Positions 7,540 to 13,763 of a DNA stretch of 15,152 nt are shown here, one piece after another; within the stretch, counting starts at the first letter, position 1, and each line of letters starts with the position of its first letter. This stretch comes from Verrucomicrobiota bacterium (lineage in GTDB: Bacteria > Verrucomicrobiota > Verrucomicrobiae > Limisphaerales > UBA11358): positions 1 through 15,152 of the forward strand of contig JACZKP010000187.1 in assembly GCA_014860005.1 (NCBI GenBank), in the 5' to 3' direction. Below the pieces are notes generated by a model. It searched no databases, was not told where the DNA came from, and worked only from the letters and a program-made list of their open reading frames with translations. Position numbers and translations under genes: made by a program.

Positions 7540-8753
7540 CGCACGCCTTTGATCAACTCTGGGTGGAAACATTCCACCATGCCGCCGCACACTCGCCGTT
7601 TTATCGGGAATTATTTCGCGAGACGAGAGATGTGCCCCCGCTGGAAACCGTTCCGACCGTGGACAAGCGCGTGCTTTCGGAACGCAATCTGGATTTTCTT
7701 TGCGTGTCGCGCACGCGGGTGGTGGAAATTGTCACTACCAGCGGCACAACCGGCCAGCCGTTGCTCTGGATGTTGACCGAGGCGGACGTGCGGCGACTCG
7801 CAAACAACGAACAACTCTCCTTTGCGTGCGCCGGCCTGACCGCCCAGGACACGGTGCTGGTCGCGGTGGCGATGGACCGTTGCTTTATCGCGGGGCTGGC
7901 CTACTGGCTCGGCTTGCGCGAACTCGGTTGTGGCGTCGCCCGCGTGGGCGCGGCGTCGCCCGGGCTGGTGCTGGATATGATTGAGCGTGTGCAACCGACC
8001 GCGATTGTCGCCGTGCCTTCGTTCCTGCGGGTCATCGCCGATAAAGCCCGCGAGACCGGTTTTGATTTGCGGAACTCACCCGTCAAAAAGGCCATCTGCA
8101 TCGGCGAACCCATCCGGGATCGTGCCTTTACGTTGAACGCCTCGGGCCGCGCGATTGAAGCCTCCTGGGGGGCGCGCGTTTATTCAACGTATGGCGTGAC
8201 CGAACTGGCAAACTCGCTTTGCGAATGTGACGCGGGGGCGGGCGGCCACTTGCATGAGCAACAACTCCATGTCGAAATCCTGGATGATGACGGTCAGCCG
8301 GTTGCCGAGGGCGAAGTCGGTGAAATTGTGGCTACCACGTTCGGCGTGGAAGCGATGCCGCTGATCCGTTACCGCACGGGTGATTGTGCGGCCATGTTCA
8401 ATGCACCGTGCGAGTGCGGCCGAACCTCGCCGCGCCTCGGTCCGATCGTGGGACGGAAACATCAAAAGCTGAAATTCAAGGGCACGTCGTTGTTTCCCTC
8501 CACGCTGGCGTCGGTCCTGGAAGAAAGCGCAGTTGTGGAATCGTTTGTCATCATTGCCCGCCGCGAAAGCGAGTTGTCTGATGCCATCGAAGTGCTCGTG
8601 CATGGCAGCGCCAATGTGGCGACTCTGCGGGAAGCGATGCAGGCGCGGGCGAAAATTGCGCCGCAAATCCGCCACGCCACACGCGAGGAAATCGAGGTCC
8701 TGCAACTGCCACCCCAAGCAAGGAAACGACGCACCTTCGTGGATTTGCGGTGA
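7536..8753 (+). CDS. PaaK-like AMP-ligase (phenylacetate-CoA ligase family)
   Basis: This second adenylating enzyme, 405 residues, is of the PaaK / coenzyme F390 synthetase type rather than the type at 3537. It has TTSGTTGQPL (67-76, canonical phosphate loop), YSTYGVTEL (216-224), YRTGD (279-283) and the cysteine pair in CECGRTSPRLG (292-302) followed by GRKHQKLKFKGTSLFP, the order seen in PaaK proteins. The C-terminal basic stretch KRRTFVDLR is the usual end. PaaK-type enzymes activate aryl or short acyl acids to CoA or carrier thioesters. The open frame extends upstream to 7161, but ATG 7536 gives the ATGA overlap and an N-terminus (FYRELFRE) at the family's usual place. Its substrate and acceptor are unknown; it could share the operon's single carrier protein. 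Confidence 0.87.
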   Translation: MTHAFDQLWVETFHHAAAHSPFYRELFRETRDVPPLETVPTVDKRVLSERNLDFLCVSRTRVVEIVTTSGTTGQPLLWMLTEADVRRLANNEQLSFACAGLTAQDTVLVAVAMDRCFIAGLAYWLGLRELGCGVARVGAASPGLVLDMIERVQPTAIVAVPSFLRVIADKARETGFDLRNSPVKKAICIGEPIRDRAFTLNASGRAIEASWGARVYSTYGVTELANSLCECDAGAGGHLHEQQLHVEILDDDGQPVAEGEVGEIVATTFGVEAMPLIRYRTGDCAAMFNAPCECGRTSPRLGPIVGRKHQKLKFKGTSLFPSTLASVLEESAVVESFVIIARRESELSDAIEVLVHGSANVATLREAMQARAKIAPQIRHATREEIEVLQLPPQARKRRTFVDLR

Positions 8754-9889
8754 AGCCCTGCGTCATTATTCCCTGTTTCAACCACGCCGCCACGGTGGCG
8801 GAAGTCGCCCGCGCGGCGCAGGCTTTTTGCCCGGTGTTGGTGGTGGATGACGGCTCGACCGTGCCGCTGCCGGAGCTGCCGGGTTGCACGATGATCCGCT
8901 TGACACGCAATGGCGGCAAGGGCGCGGCGCTGCGTGCGGGTTTTCAACGCGCCGCACAAATGGGATTCAGCCATGCCATCACCATGGACGCGGACGGCCA
9001 GCATTTTGCGGAGGACCTGCCGAAGTTTCTGGCGGTGGCGCAGACGCAACTGGACGCGCTGGCGGTGGGTATCCGGGATTTTCACGCAGCCGGCTGCCCC
9101 ACGCACCGGCGGCGTTCCAATGCCGTGTCCACCTTCTGGTTTCGCGTCGAGACCGGCATCCGCCTGGGCGACACGCAATGCGGCTTTCGTTGTTATCCCC
9201 TGGCGCTGACGCAGCGATTGCGGACGCGCTCGGGACGTTACGCCTTTGAACTGGAATTCATGGTGCGCACGGCGTGGGTGGGCGCGCCGGTGGTGGCTGT
9301 GCCGGTGAAATGCACGTACGCGCCAGACCAGTTGCGCCGATCCCATTTCCGGCCTGTGCGTGATCTCGCGCACATCACGCTCATGAACATCGGCCTGGTG
9401 CTGCAATCGTGGTTCGTTCCGCGAACGCTCCGGGCGGCGTGGTCCCGCGGCCAACATCTCCCGTGGCGGAAAAGCGTGGCCGAATTCTTTGCCGAGCACG
9501 CGCACGATCCGCTGCGCTTGTCGCTGGCCGTGGGACTGGGGTTGTTTTTCGGCATCGCGCCAATCTGGGGATATCAGATGGTGGCGGCGGCGGCTGTGGC
9601 GCACTGGCTGCGCCTCAACAAAGCGATCACCATTGTGGCGAGCAATATCTCCATCCCGCCCATGATGCCGTTCATTCTTTACGGCGCGCTGGGCATCGGC
9701 CACTGGCTGTTCACCGGCCAGACGCTGGACCTGGATTTTTCACCGCGCGAAATCACGCGGGCCGATGCGTTCGCGTATTTAGGTCAATGGCTCGTGGGCA
9801 GCGTGGTGCTTGGCGGACTGGTTGCTGGCCTGGGCACCGTCCTCACGTTTGTGATCGCCCGGTGCGTGCGCCGGGAGCGGGTTGGCTGA
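8750..9889 (+). CDS. Family-2 glycosyltransferase fused to DUF2062-type membrane domain
   Basis: The 379-residue protein has two parts. Residues 1-215 are a GT-A glycosyltransferase like dolichyl-phosphate mannose synthase: IIPCFNHAATV, VVDDGS (31-36), the loop NGGKGAALRAGF, the metal-binding DADGQH (80-85), and DTQCGFRCYP (141-150) followed by FELEF. Residues of about 235-375 form a DUF2062-like domain with hydrophobic segments near 257-275, 276-297, 300-318 and 345-372 and the PxxGxQ-like IAPIWGYQM. It would transfer a sugar from a nucleotide or lipid donor at the inner face of the membrane. It is the last gene of the operon, with GTG start 8750 overlapping the previous TGA as GTGA. GT2-DUF2062 fusions are known next to carrier-protein and ligase genes in pigment-type clusters, but the acceptor here is unknown. 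Confidence 0.87.
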   Translation: MKPCVIIPCFNHAATVAEVARAAQAFCPVLVVDDGSTVPLPELPGCTMIRLTRNGGKGAALRAGFQRAAQMGFSHAITMDADGQHFAEDLPKFLAVAQTQLDALAVGIRDFHAAGCPTHRRRSNAVSTFWFRVETGIRLGDTQCGFRCYPLALTQRLRTRSGRYAFELEFMVRTAWVGAPVVAVPVKCTYAPDQLRRSHFRPVRDLAHITLMNIGLVLQSWFVPRTLRAAWSRGQHLPWRKSVAEFFAEHAHDPLRLSLAVGLGLFFGIAPIWGYQMVAAAAVAHWLRLNKAITIVASNISIPPMMPFILYGALGIGHWLFTGQTLDLDFSPREITRADAFAYLGQWLVGSVVLGGLVAGLGTVLTFVIARCVRRERVG

Positions 9890-9926
9890 TGAACAGAGAA
9901 AAGCCGTTGGTCCGCGTGCCAGTGGG

Positions 9927-10841
9927 CTATTTGCTCCCGCGAATTGCGGCGTCAAGCGTTCGAATAACGTCCTCCTTCAAAAACAGACTTTCAGCGGCAG
10001 CGGCAGCGAACCGTGTTTTTTTCTTGGTCCGAATGTTGAAACGATAATAGCCGGCAAATTTCGTAGCCGTTCCCGAGATCAGGGCGTCGCCGGTCTTTGG
10101 GTACAGGTCATACACATTGCCGGCCCAAGGAATGGGAATCTCCTCGGACAGTTGATAACCAGCCGGTGTTCGTTGATAAATCAGGCATTGACCAGTGTAT
10201 CCTCCGTCTGGCTGCCTCCGCGCGCCGAAAATGATTAACTCGTCGGCCGTTGCGTATGCGGGCCGAGGATGAGCGAAATTGTTTGGCAATTCAATCACCG
10301 CTCGCCGTGGATTTTCAGACGTTGAAACCATCCAGCCGGGCCTTTCTCGGAAGCGCAGAAGCACAAAATCCCCACCCGAAACGCCCTCGATTTCGGAAAT
10401 CTCTTTGAATGGAATCGCCGGGCCATTCTTGAAGATGTAATTAGCATCTTCGAACCGGGAGAAAAATCTCTCCGACCGCCCTTCACCCTCGTACCATTTT
10501 CTGACTCCCTCAAGGCGGAAGACGCGATTCTCTTGATCGTCGTACCAGACGCGGGGATTTCCTGGAACTTCTCTGATTCCATCCCGCGTAGCAATGAGCG
10601 TGCGATAAACGGGCTCGTTGCCCTTTCGGAAAAAGAAGCTGATGAAAAGTTTCGAGCCGAGAGAATCTCCCTGAAATCGAATCTGGGAGACAGACACTTG
10701 CTCTCTTGTCTCCAAGAACTGTGAAAAATCTGAATAGTGCAAGACTTTTGAACGCACATTCTCTCCGGGAATCTGGATTGGCGCTACGGCGCAGCCACAG
10801 AAAGCGATGACTGCAACAGCGCTTGAGAAAACCGCTTTCAC
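9927..10841 (-). CDS. Hypothetical exported lipoprotein-like protein
   Basis: This 304-residue protein is read leftward and converges on the glycosyltransferase gene, 37 bases apart. I recognise no family. The start is a GTG at 10841-10839, preceded on the minus strand by GAGGAG four bases upstream. From it the product begins with one Lys and a short hydrophobic stretch ending AFCGCAV, which could be a lipobox with Cys17 as the lipidated residue, although Phe at -3 and Cys at -2 are unusual. The mature part is rich in beta-type and aromatic segments, with no known catalytic motif; YTGQCLIYQRTPAGYQL and WAGNVYDLYPKTGDAL near the end hint at a repeat-sheet or propeller-like domain, which is speculative. 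The frame is open for 76 further codons upstream, but that extension would bury the signal peptide. Base composition is visibly lower in GC than the biosynthetic operon. Confidence 0.65.
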   Translation of the reverse strand: MKAVFSSAVAVIAFCGCAVAPIQIPGENVRSKVLHYSDFSQFLETREQVSVSQIRFQGDSLGSKLFISFFFRKGNEPVYRTLIATRDGIREVPGNPRVWYDDQENRVFRLEGVRKWYEGEGRSERFFSRFEDANYIFKNGPAIPFKEISEIEGVSGGDFVLLRFRERPGWMVSTSENPRRAVIELPNNFAHPRPAYATADELIIFGARRQPDGGYTGQCLIYQRTPAGYQLSEEIPIPWAGNVYDLYPKTGDALISGTATKFAGYYRFNIRTKKKTRFAAAAAESLFLKEDVIRTLDAAIRGSK

Positions 10842-11229
10842 AACACTCCTCGGTTTTTCCAAAAACGACGATGAGGTGGAATGTCCCCCCTGAGGGATGC
10901 CGCCGCCGCCTGCGACCCATGGCGTCGCGAACAGTTGCAGGTCCAAGTTCACGGGCGAACGATTGCTGTAAAGTTTTGTCACGGGATCACTGGTTACGCT
11001 TATCCCACTCTGCGACCTCCGTTTCAAGCACATAATCCTGGCACGAAACTCTGGGCCGCGAACCTTCATAAGCCCCTGTGTTTACGAGTTCGCAACTGGG
11101 GATCAGGCCCAACCGGCTGTCAATTTTCCGCTTGCGACGTCAGCGCAGAAATTCAACACTCCTGCCGCGCAGAGAGTGTGAAAGGTCTTTTTGAATTCAA
11201 TCCTTTCCCGGGAACTTCCACAACCGGTA
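10842..11229. other. Non-coding stretch between lipoprotein gene and tRNA-Val
   Basis: No convincing gene is seen on either strand. A minus-strand frame continues open from the lipoprotein gene to 11069 but lacks a plausible start context there. The stretch must hold the promoters of the divergent lipoprotein and tRNA genes; I could not pick either with confidence. A CCGCCGCCGCC-type run lies near 10900. Confidence 0.35.
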
Positions 11230-11304
11230 GCGCGCTTAGCTCAGCGGTAGAGCACATCCTTCACACGGATGGGGTCGCAGGTTCAAACCCTGCAGCGCGC
11301 ACCA
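11230..11304 (+). tRNA. tRNA-Val (anticodon CAC)
   Basis: The sequence folds as a full cloverleaf. The acceptor stem is GCGCGCT (11230-11236) with AGCGCGC (11294-11300), the D-arm GCTC/GAGC, the anticodon stem CATCC/GGATG around the loop TTCACAC, and the T-arm GCAGG/CCTGC with loop TTCAAAC. The anticodon CAC (11262-11264) reads GUG valine codons. The discriminator A and the CCA end (11301-11304) are encoded. All stems pair perfectly. The antisense of this gene makes a false open frame with the AAGFEPATPSV peptide often seen over tRNAs. The 3' half of tRNA genes is a common attachment site for integrative elements, and the sequence just downstream looks element-like. Confidence 0.97.
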
Positions 11305-11339
11305 TTTCTGCAAACGACCCTGAGAAGCCACGGGGAAGT

Positions 11340-11527
11340 TGTGCGGTTTTGCTAAAGAAGGCTGAAATAAGCTGAAGCAACCCGAAGATCAAGGACTTAC
11401 GGCTTTTATCCAGGCGGGAGACTGTGCGCTTTTTCGGGCGGGTGTGCGGTTTGCCAGTTCCTAAAGGCAGCCTCCAGAAACCGCTGATTTCCAAGAGTCT
11501 GCAAAGTTGGAACTTGAAAAGCGCACA
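11340..11527. repeat. Four dispersed copies of TGTGCG[G/C]TTT
   Basis: The decamer occurs at 11340-11349, 11423-11432 and 11443-11452 on the plus strand and at 11518-11527 on the minus strand (AAAGCGCACA). The middle two start exactly 20 bases apart, about two helical turns. All lie within 225 bases of the tRNA-Val 3' end. Such spaced short repeats beside a tRNA resemble the arm-type binding sites of a tyrosine recombinase, or iterons. What binds them is unknown. Confidence 0.55.
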
Positions 11528-11789
11528 GAATCGAAGTGACTCTGAGAGGGTGCAAGGTGCAAAGACGTTTTAACGGTAACGTCGGCGGTGGTCAGAATTC
11601 GACAGCACTGTTTTTGACCTCCATGCGCTTGGCGCCAATCGCCCCGTGACCCCTCGCCAGCCCGCCCGCCGCCAGCCCGCAACAGCCTTGCAGCACCCAT
11701 GCCAGCGATCCGCAGGACCGTTGCAGCGAACTGGTGATTCTGCCGGCGAACCCCTTAACGCAACCCTGCAACCTGGCACGATTCAGCCA

Positions 11790-11831
11790 AAAACGGCGCT
11801 GGCGGAGAAACTTCTCCAAGCCGGCGCTTTT
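11790..11831. terminator. Terminator-like hairpin, possibly bidirectional
   Basis: A long stem-loop has AAAA (11790-11793) with TTTT (11828-11831), GCGC (11796-11799) with GCGC (11824-11827), a T-G wobble, GGC with GCC, then an inner stem GGAGA (11804-11808) with TCTCC (11813-11817). Small bulges are CG at 11794-11795 and AA at 11818-11819. Runs of four to five T or A on both outer sides could stop transcription from either direction. It insulates the gene at 11871 from upstream reading. Confidence 0.5.
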
Positions 11832-11834
11832 GCG

Positions 11835-11862
11835 TTGTAATGAACCCCGGAAGGATTATGGT
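11835..11862 (+). promoter_or_regulatory. Possible promoter of the 11871 gene
   Basis: TTGTAA (11835-11840) and TATGGT (11857-11862) are spaced by 16 bases. Transcription would start at about 11868-11870, right at the GTG start codon 11871, so the message may have no leader. The two boxes match four of six and TAnnnT respectively, so this is a weak prediction. Confidence 0.35.
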
Positions 11863-11870
11863 CTGCGCCA

Positions 11871-12320
11871 GTGAACACGCTGATTTCCCAACCCGATCTC
11901 GATTTTAACATTGAGCAACCCGATTGGGTTGCGCTGAGATTGTTGATTTCCAAGATTGATGAGGAGATGGCGCAGCAGCGCAAACACCTTTTGATGAAGG
12001 TGTCCAACTGGTTCCTTGCCATATCCCTCTTTCGGGAGTTTGAGGACAAAAGGTTTTTCCTAGCCGAACCCGCTGACCGGGACAAAGAACACCATCGCGC
12101 ATTTCTGACGCACCTGATGGCACAAGGCGAAATGCTTGCCATGGAATTGCGAAAACACGACGACATTGACCCCAAGCACATTGGATTGGAACTGACTGAC
12201 ATCGAAGCCACGGTCCAATACCTGCGTGACTGCCATGCAGGATGGTTTACTGACATCTCGGACGCAAACAAGGAGCGAATACTAGCGGAGGTGTTTGGTG
12301 AGCAGACACGAGGTTCTTGA
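11871..12320 (+). CDS. Hypothetical protein, 149 residues
   Basis: I do not recognise a family. The product is soluble, strongly helical in appearance and rich in Glu, Asp, His and Met, with no signal peptide or membrane segment. The only early start in frame is GTG 11871; in-frame stops at 11838 and 11841 lie just upstream. No Shine-Dalgarno sits at a usable distance (GGAAGG at 11849-11854 is 16 bases away), which fits leaderless translation. The next gene begins inside it with a 23-base overlap, so the two probably form an operon. GC content is visibly lower than in the genes left of the tRNA, which may indicate transfer. A toxin-antitoxin-like pair is possible from size and overlap but no motif supports it. 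Confidence 0.6.
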   Translation: MNTLISQPDLDFNIEQPDWVALRLLISKIDEEMAQQRKHLLMKVSNWFLAISLFREFEDKRFFLAEPADRDKEHHRAFLTHLMAQGEMLAMELRKHDDIDPKHIGLELTDIEATVQYLRDCHAGWFTDISDANKERILAEVFGEQTRGS

Positions 12321-12555
12321 AACAATCTTGCGAGTCAAATACGAACTGGATTCCGCTGCCCCTGAAGCCAAGGGGCGTCACCAACGCATCTACGAAAACC
12401 TGATTTTTGAATGCCTCGACAGAACACAATGCTCTCGCCAGGATTTTCTATCAGCCATCGCATTGAGATACGGCCCATACCGGAAAAAACGGTTGAGAGA
12501 GGAACAACTCTCGGGCATCCAGAACTTGAGGGTTCCGCCTCCCAAACAGCAGTAA
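12298..12555 (+). CDS. Hypothetical protein, 85 residues
   Basis: This small basic protein has two clear helical stretches (SRHEVLETILRVKYEL and a later IYENLIFECLDRTQ segment) and a lysine/arginine-rich GPYRKKRLREEQ near residue 60, ending in PPPKQQ. The family is unknown. A TTG three bases upstream is possible, but GTG 12298 has GGAGG at 12287-12291 exactly six bases before it, the best ribosome-binding site in this part of the window. It overlaps the upstream gene by 23 bases, a sign of coupled expression. The basic patch would suit nucleic-acid binding, which is only an inference from charge. Confidence 0.6.
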   Translation: MSRHEVLETILRVKYELDSAAPEAKGRHQRIYENLIFECLDRTQCSRQDFLSAIALRYGPYRKKRLREEQLSGIQNLRVPPPKQQ

Positions 12556-12643
12556 CGCCTGCGCCCAGCCCGAGCAAAACCACTGTCACCGCTGCGGGAC
12601 AGAATTCAGAACCTGACACGGGAACCATCCTTTTCCAGAAATG

Positions 12644-12676
12644 AAAAACGCGCCGGCCCGTTGCTAGGCCGGCGCG
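12644..12676 (-). terminator. Rho-independent terminator of the minus-strand operon
   Basis: Read on the minus strand, a perfect 10-bp GC-rich stem, CGCGCCGGCC (12676-12667) with GGCCGGCGCG (12658-12649), closes an 8-base loop and is followed by TTTTT (12648-12644). It lies 17 bases past the end of the 103-residue gene and stops the operon from running into the convergent plus-strand genes. Confidence 0.93.
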
Positions 12677-12693
12677 GTCAAGCTGTGGCGGAC

Positions 12694-13005
12694 TCAATTT
12701 CCAGTGAAGGCAACCAGGTTGAAACACCGCTTGGTTTTCTGCGGCAACGAAAACTCCCAACGGATATCCGCCGCCTCTCGTTCCAGCCGCGCCGCCCGTT
12801 CAATCATCGCCGCCTCCAATTTAGGGGCGTCCGACTCAACCTCCTTATCGTAGTGATCCAGGAAGTCCGCGGAGAAATCCAACTGCTGAACCCAACGCTC
12901 AAACGTGCGGGCCATTTCACGCCGCTGGGCTGCGTTCAACTCGCAAGCCTCTTCCTCCAGATCCGGTTCACACAACGCCGGATATTTCACCTGTTGTCTA
13001 CTCAT
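12694..13005 (-). CDS. Hypothetical small helical protein, 103 residues
   Basis: This is the third and last gene of the minus-strand operon. The family is not recognised. The protein is acidic and almost wholly helical in character: an EPDLEEEACELNAAQRREM segment, then FERWVQQLDFSADFLDHYDKE, then a long amphipathic helix LEAAMIERAARLEREAAD that may form a coiled coil. No membrane segment or signal peptide is present. The frame is open further upstream, but ATG 13005-13003 overlaps the previous stop as ATGA, which decides the start. A strong terminator follows at once. A helper or partner role for the adjacent 231-residue protein is plausible from coupling alone. Confidence 0.68.
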   Translation of the reverse strand: MSRQQVKYPALCEPDLEEEACELNAAQRREMARTFERWVQQLDFSADFLDHYDKEVESDAPKLEAAMIERAARLEREAADIRWEFSLPQKTKRCFNLVAFTGN

Positions 13006-13697
13006 CGCGCACCCACTCCCTTCCAGGCTTCCTGCCCAACGCGCCGCACGGCCCTGGCCGCGAGCCGAAACAACGATCCCTCCTCGCATAGCTGGTCTGC
13101 CCAGCCTTCGAGGTCCGCGGGATGGTGAGACTCATGACTTTTCACGACATGCTTCAACGCCTCGCGCTCCGCGAACGTCACATCGGGAGAATCACCAGGA
13201 CTCGATTTAAGAGCCGCCACCGCCGCGCGGACCCGCTGACTGGTCTGGACGCCAAGCTCCACCAAGCCCGCCTCCAGATCGTCCCCGAGCTCCACGCCCT
13301 CCATCGGCCGCAGGATGTTATGCTCAAGCAGATGGTAAAGCGCGTCGGACTGATCCAGCGCACGATTCAATTCCTCTTCCGCTTCGCCGCGCTTTCTCCA
13401 ATCGTCGCCGGCCCGCTCCCCTGCTCCGTTCCGCTCGCGATGATTTGCAATCAGGGCTTCGACAAATTCGGCCACATTCAATTCAGCACGGGCCGCGGCG
13501 CTCTCCACGTACTCCGTCAACGCCGAATCAAACGGCACTTGCGCGCACTTGCGGCCAGCGTGAGTGATTGACAACGCCCCGCGCGAACCGCGTCGTTGAT
13601 ACGCGACCACATTCGGGGCCGTGGTTTCTTTTGAGGATTGAACTTTTGCCGCCGCGCGGGTAGCGTTACTGCGGACTCGTTTGGATGTGTTTTTCAT
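13002..13697 (-). CDS. Hypothetical protein with possible ribbon-helix-helix segment
   Basis: This 231-residue protein has a Lys/Arg/Ser/Thr-rich disordered N-terminus (about residues 1-45). A segment at about 51-88 follows: a short strand CAQVPFD, helix SALTEYVESAAARAEL, then NVAEFVEALIANHR. That order resembles a ribbon-helix-helix DNA-binding fold, though the match is by eye only. The remaining 140 residues are helical and acidic, with LYHLLEHN, and FAEREALKHVVKSHESHH which has clustered His. I recognise no full-length family. The ATG at 13697 has GGTG five bases upstream. It lies 66 bases after the dual-HTH gene with a strong hairpin between, and overlaps the next gene as ATGA. It may be an accessory regulator or partition-like DNA-binding protein of the element; this is inference. 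Confidence 0.62.
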   Translation of the reverse strand: MKNTSKRVRSNATRAAAKVQSSKETTAPNVVAYQRRGSRGALSITHAGRKCAQVPFDSALTEYVESAAARAELNVAEFVEALIANHRERNGAGERAGDDWRKRGEAEEELNRALDQSDALYHLLEHNILRPMEGVELGDDLEAGLVELGVQTSQRVRAAVAALKSSPGDSPDVTFAEREALKHVVKSHESHHPADLEGWADQLCEEGSLFRLAARAVRRVGQEAWKGVGAR

Positions 13698-13717
13698 TAT
13701 GCACCGTTCGGGTTCTT

Positions 13718-13748
13718 GGCCGCGTCGTGTTCATACCACTACGCGGCC
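13718..13748 (-). other. Strong inverted repeat between two operon genes
   Basis: GGCCGCGT (13718-13725) pairs perfectly with ACGCGGCC (13741-13748), and an inner GTG/CAC pair extends the stem. It sits in the 66-base gap between the dual-HTH gene and the 231-residue gene. On the minus strand no T-run follows, so it is not a standard terminator; it could stabilise or process the mRNA, or be a protein-binding palindrome. Confidence 0.5.
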
Positions 13749-13763
13749 GCATTTGTTTTTGGG

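Larger units (their letters stand above)
11305..11870. other. Non-coding stretch downstream of tRNA-Val
   Basis: This holds no convincing gene. It contains four copies of a TGTGCG[G/C]TTT motif (listed separately), a small inverted repeat GACGTT (11564-11569) / AACGTC (11578-11583) around TTAACGGT, a C-rich low-complexity stretch at about 11640-11700, and a terminator-like hairpin at 11790-11831. The position after a tRNA and before unknown small genes suggests the end of an integrated element. Confidence 0.4.

Noticed and set aside
9409..10047. Plus-strand frame running past the glycosyltransferase, including an ATG at 9889
   Set aside because: It is mostly out of frame with the glycosyltransferase and its last part is antisense to the lipoprotein-like gene; the product looks random.
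10842..11069. 76-codon N-terminal extension of the lipoprotein-like gene
   Set aside because: The extension would place the signal peptide in mid-protein and lacks a ribosome-binding site, whereas GTG 10841 has GAGGAG just upstream.
11261..11494. Minus-strand open frame of 77 codons ending in AAGFEPATPSV
   Set aside because: The peptide is the well-known false product of the antisense of a tRNA gene; it covers the tRNA-Val T-arm and anticodon region and has no ribosome-binding site.
11858..11908. Short upstream open frame starting ATG 11858, with GGAAGG close by
   Set aside because: The Shine-Dalgarno-to-ATG distance is only three bases and the ATG lies in the predicted -10 box, so it would not be on the transcript.
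12411..12644. Plus-strand open frame of 77 codons overlapping the 85-residue gene in another frame
   Set aside because: It starts without a Shine-Dalgarno inside a frame that has a strong one, and its Ser/Thr/Pro-rich tail runs into the minus-strand terminator. It cannot be wholly excluded as a small overlapping gene.
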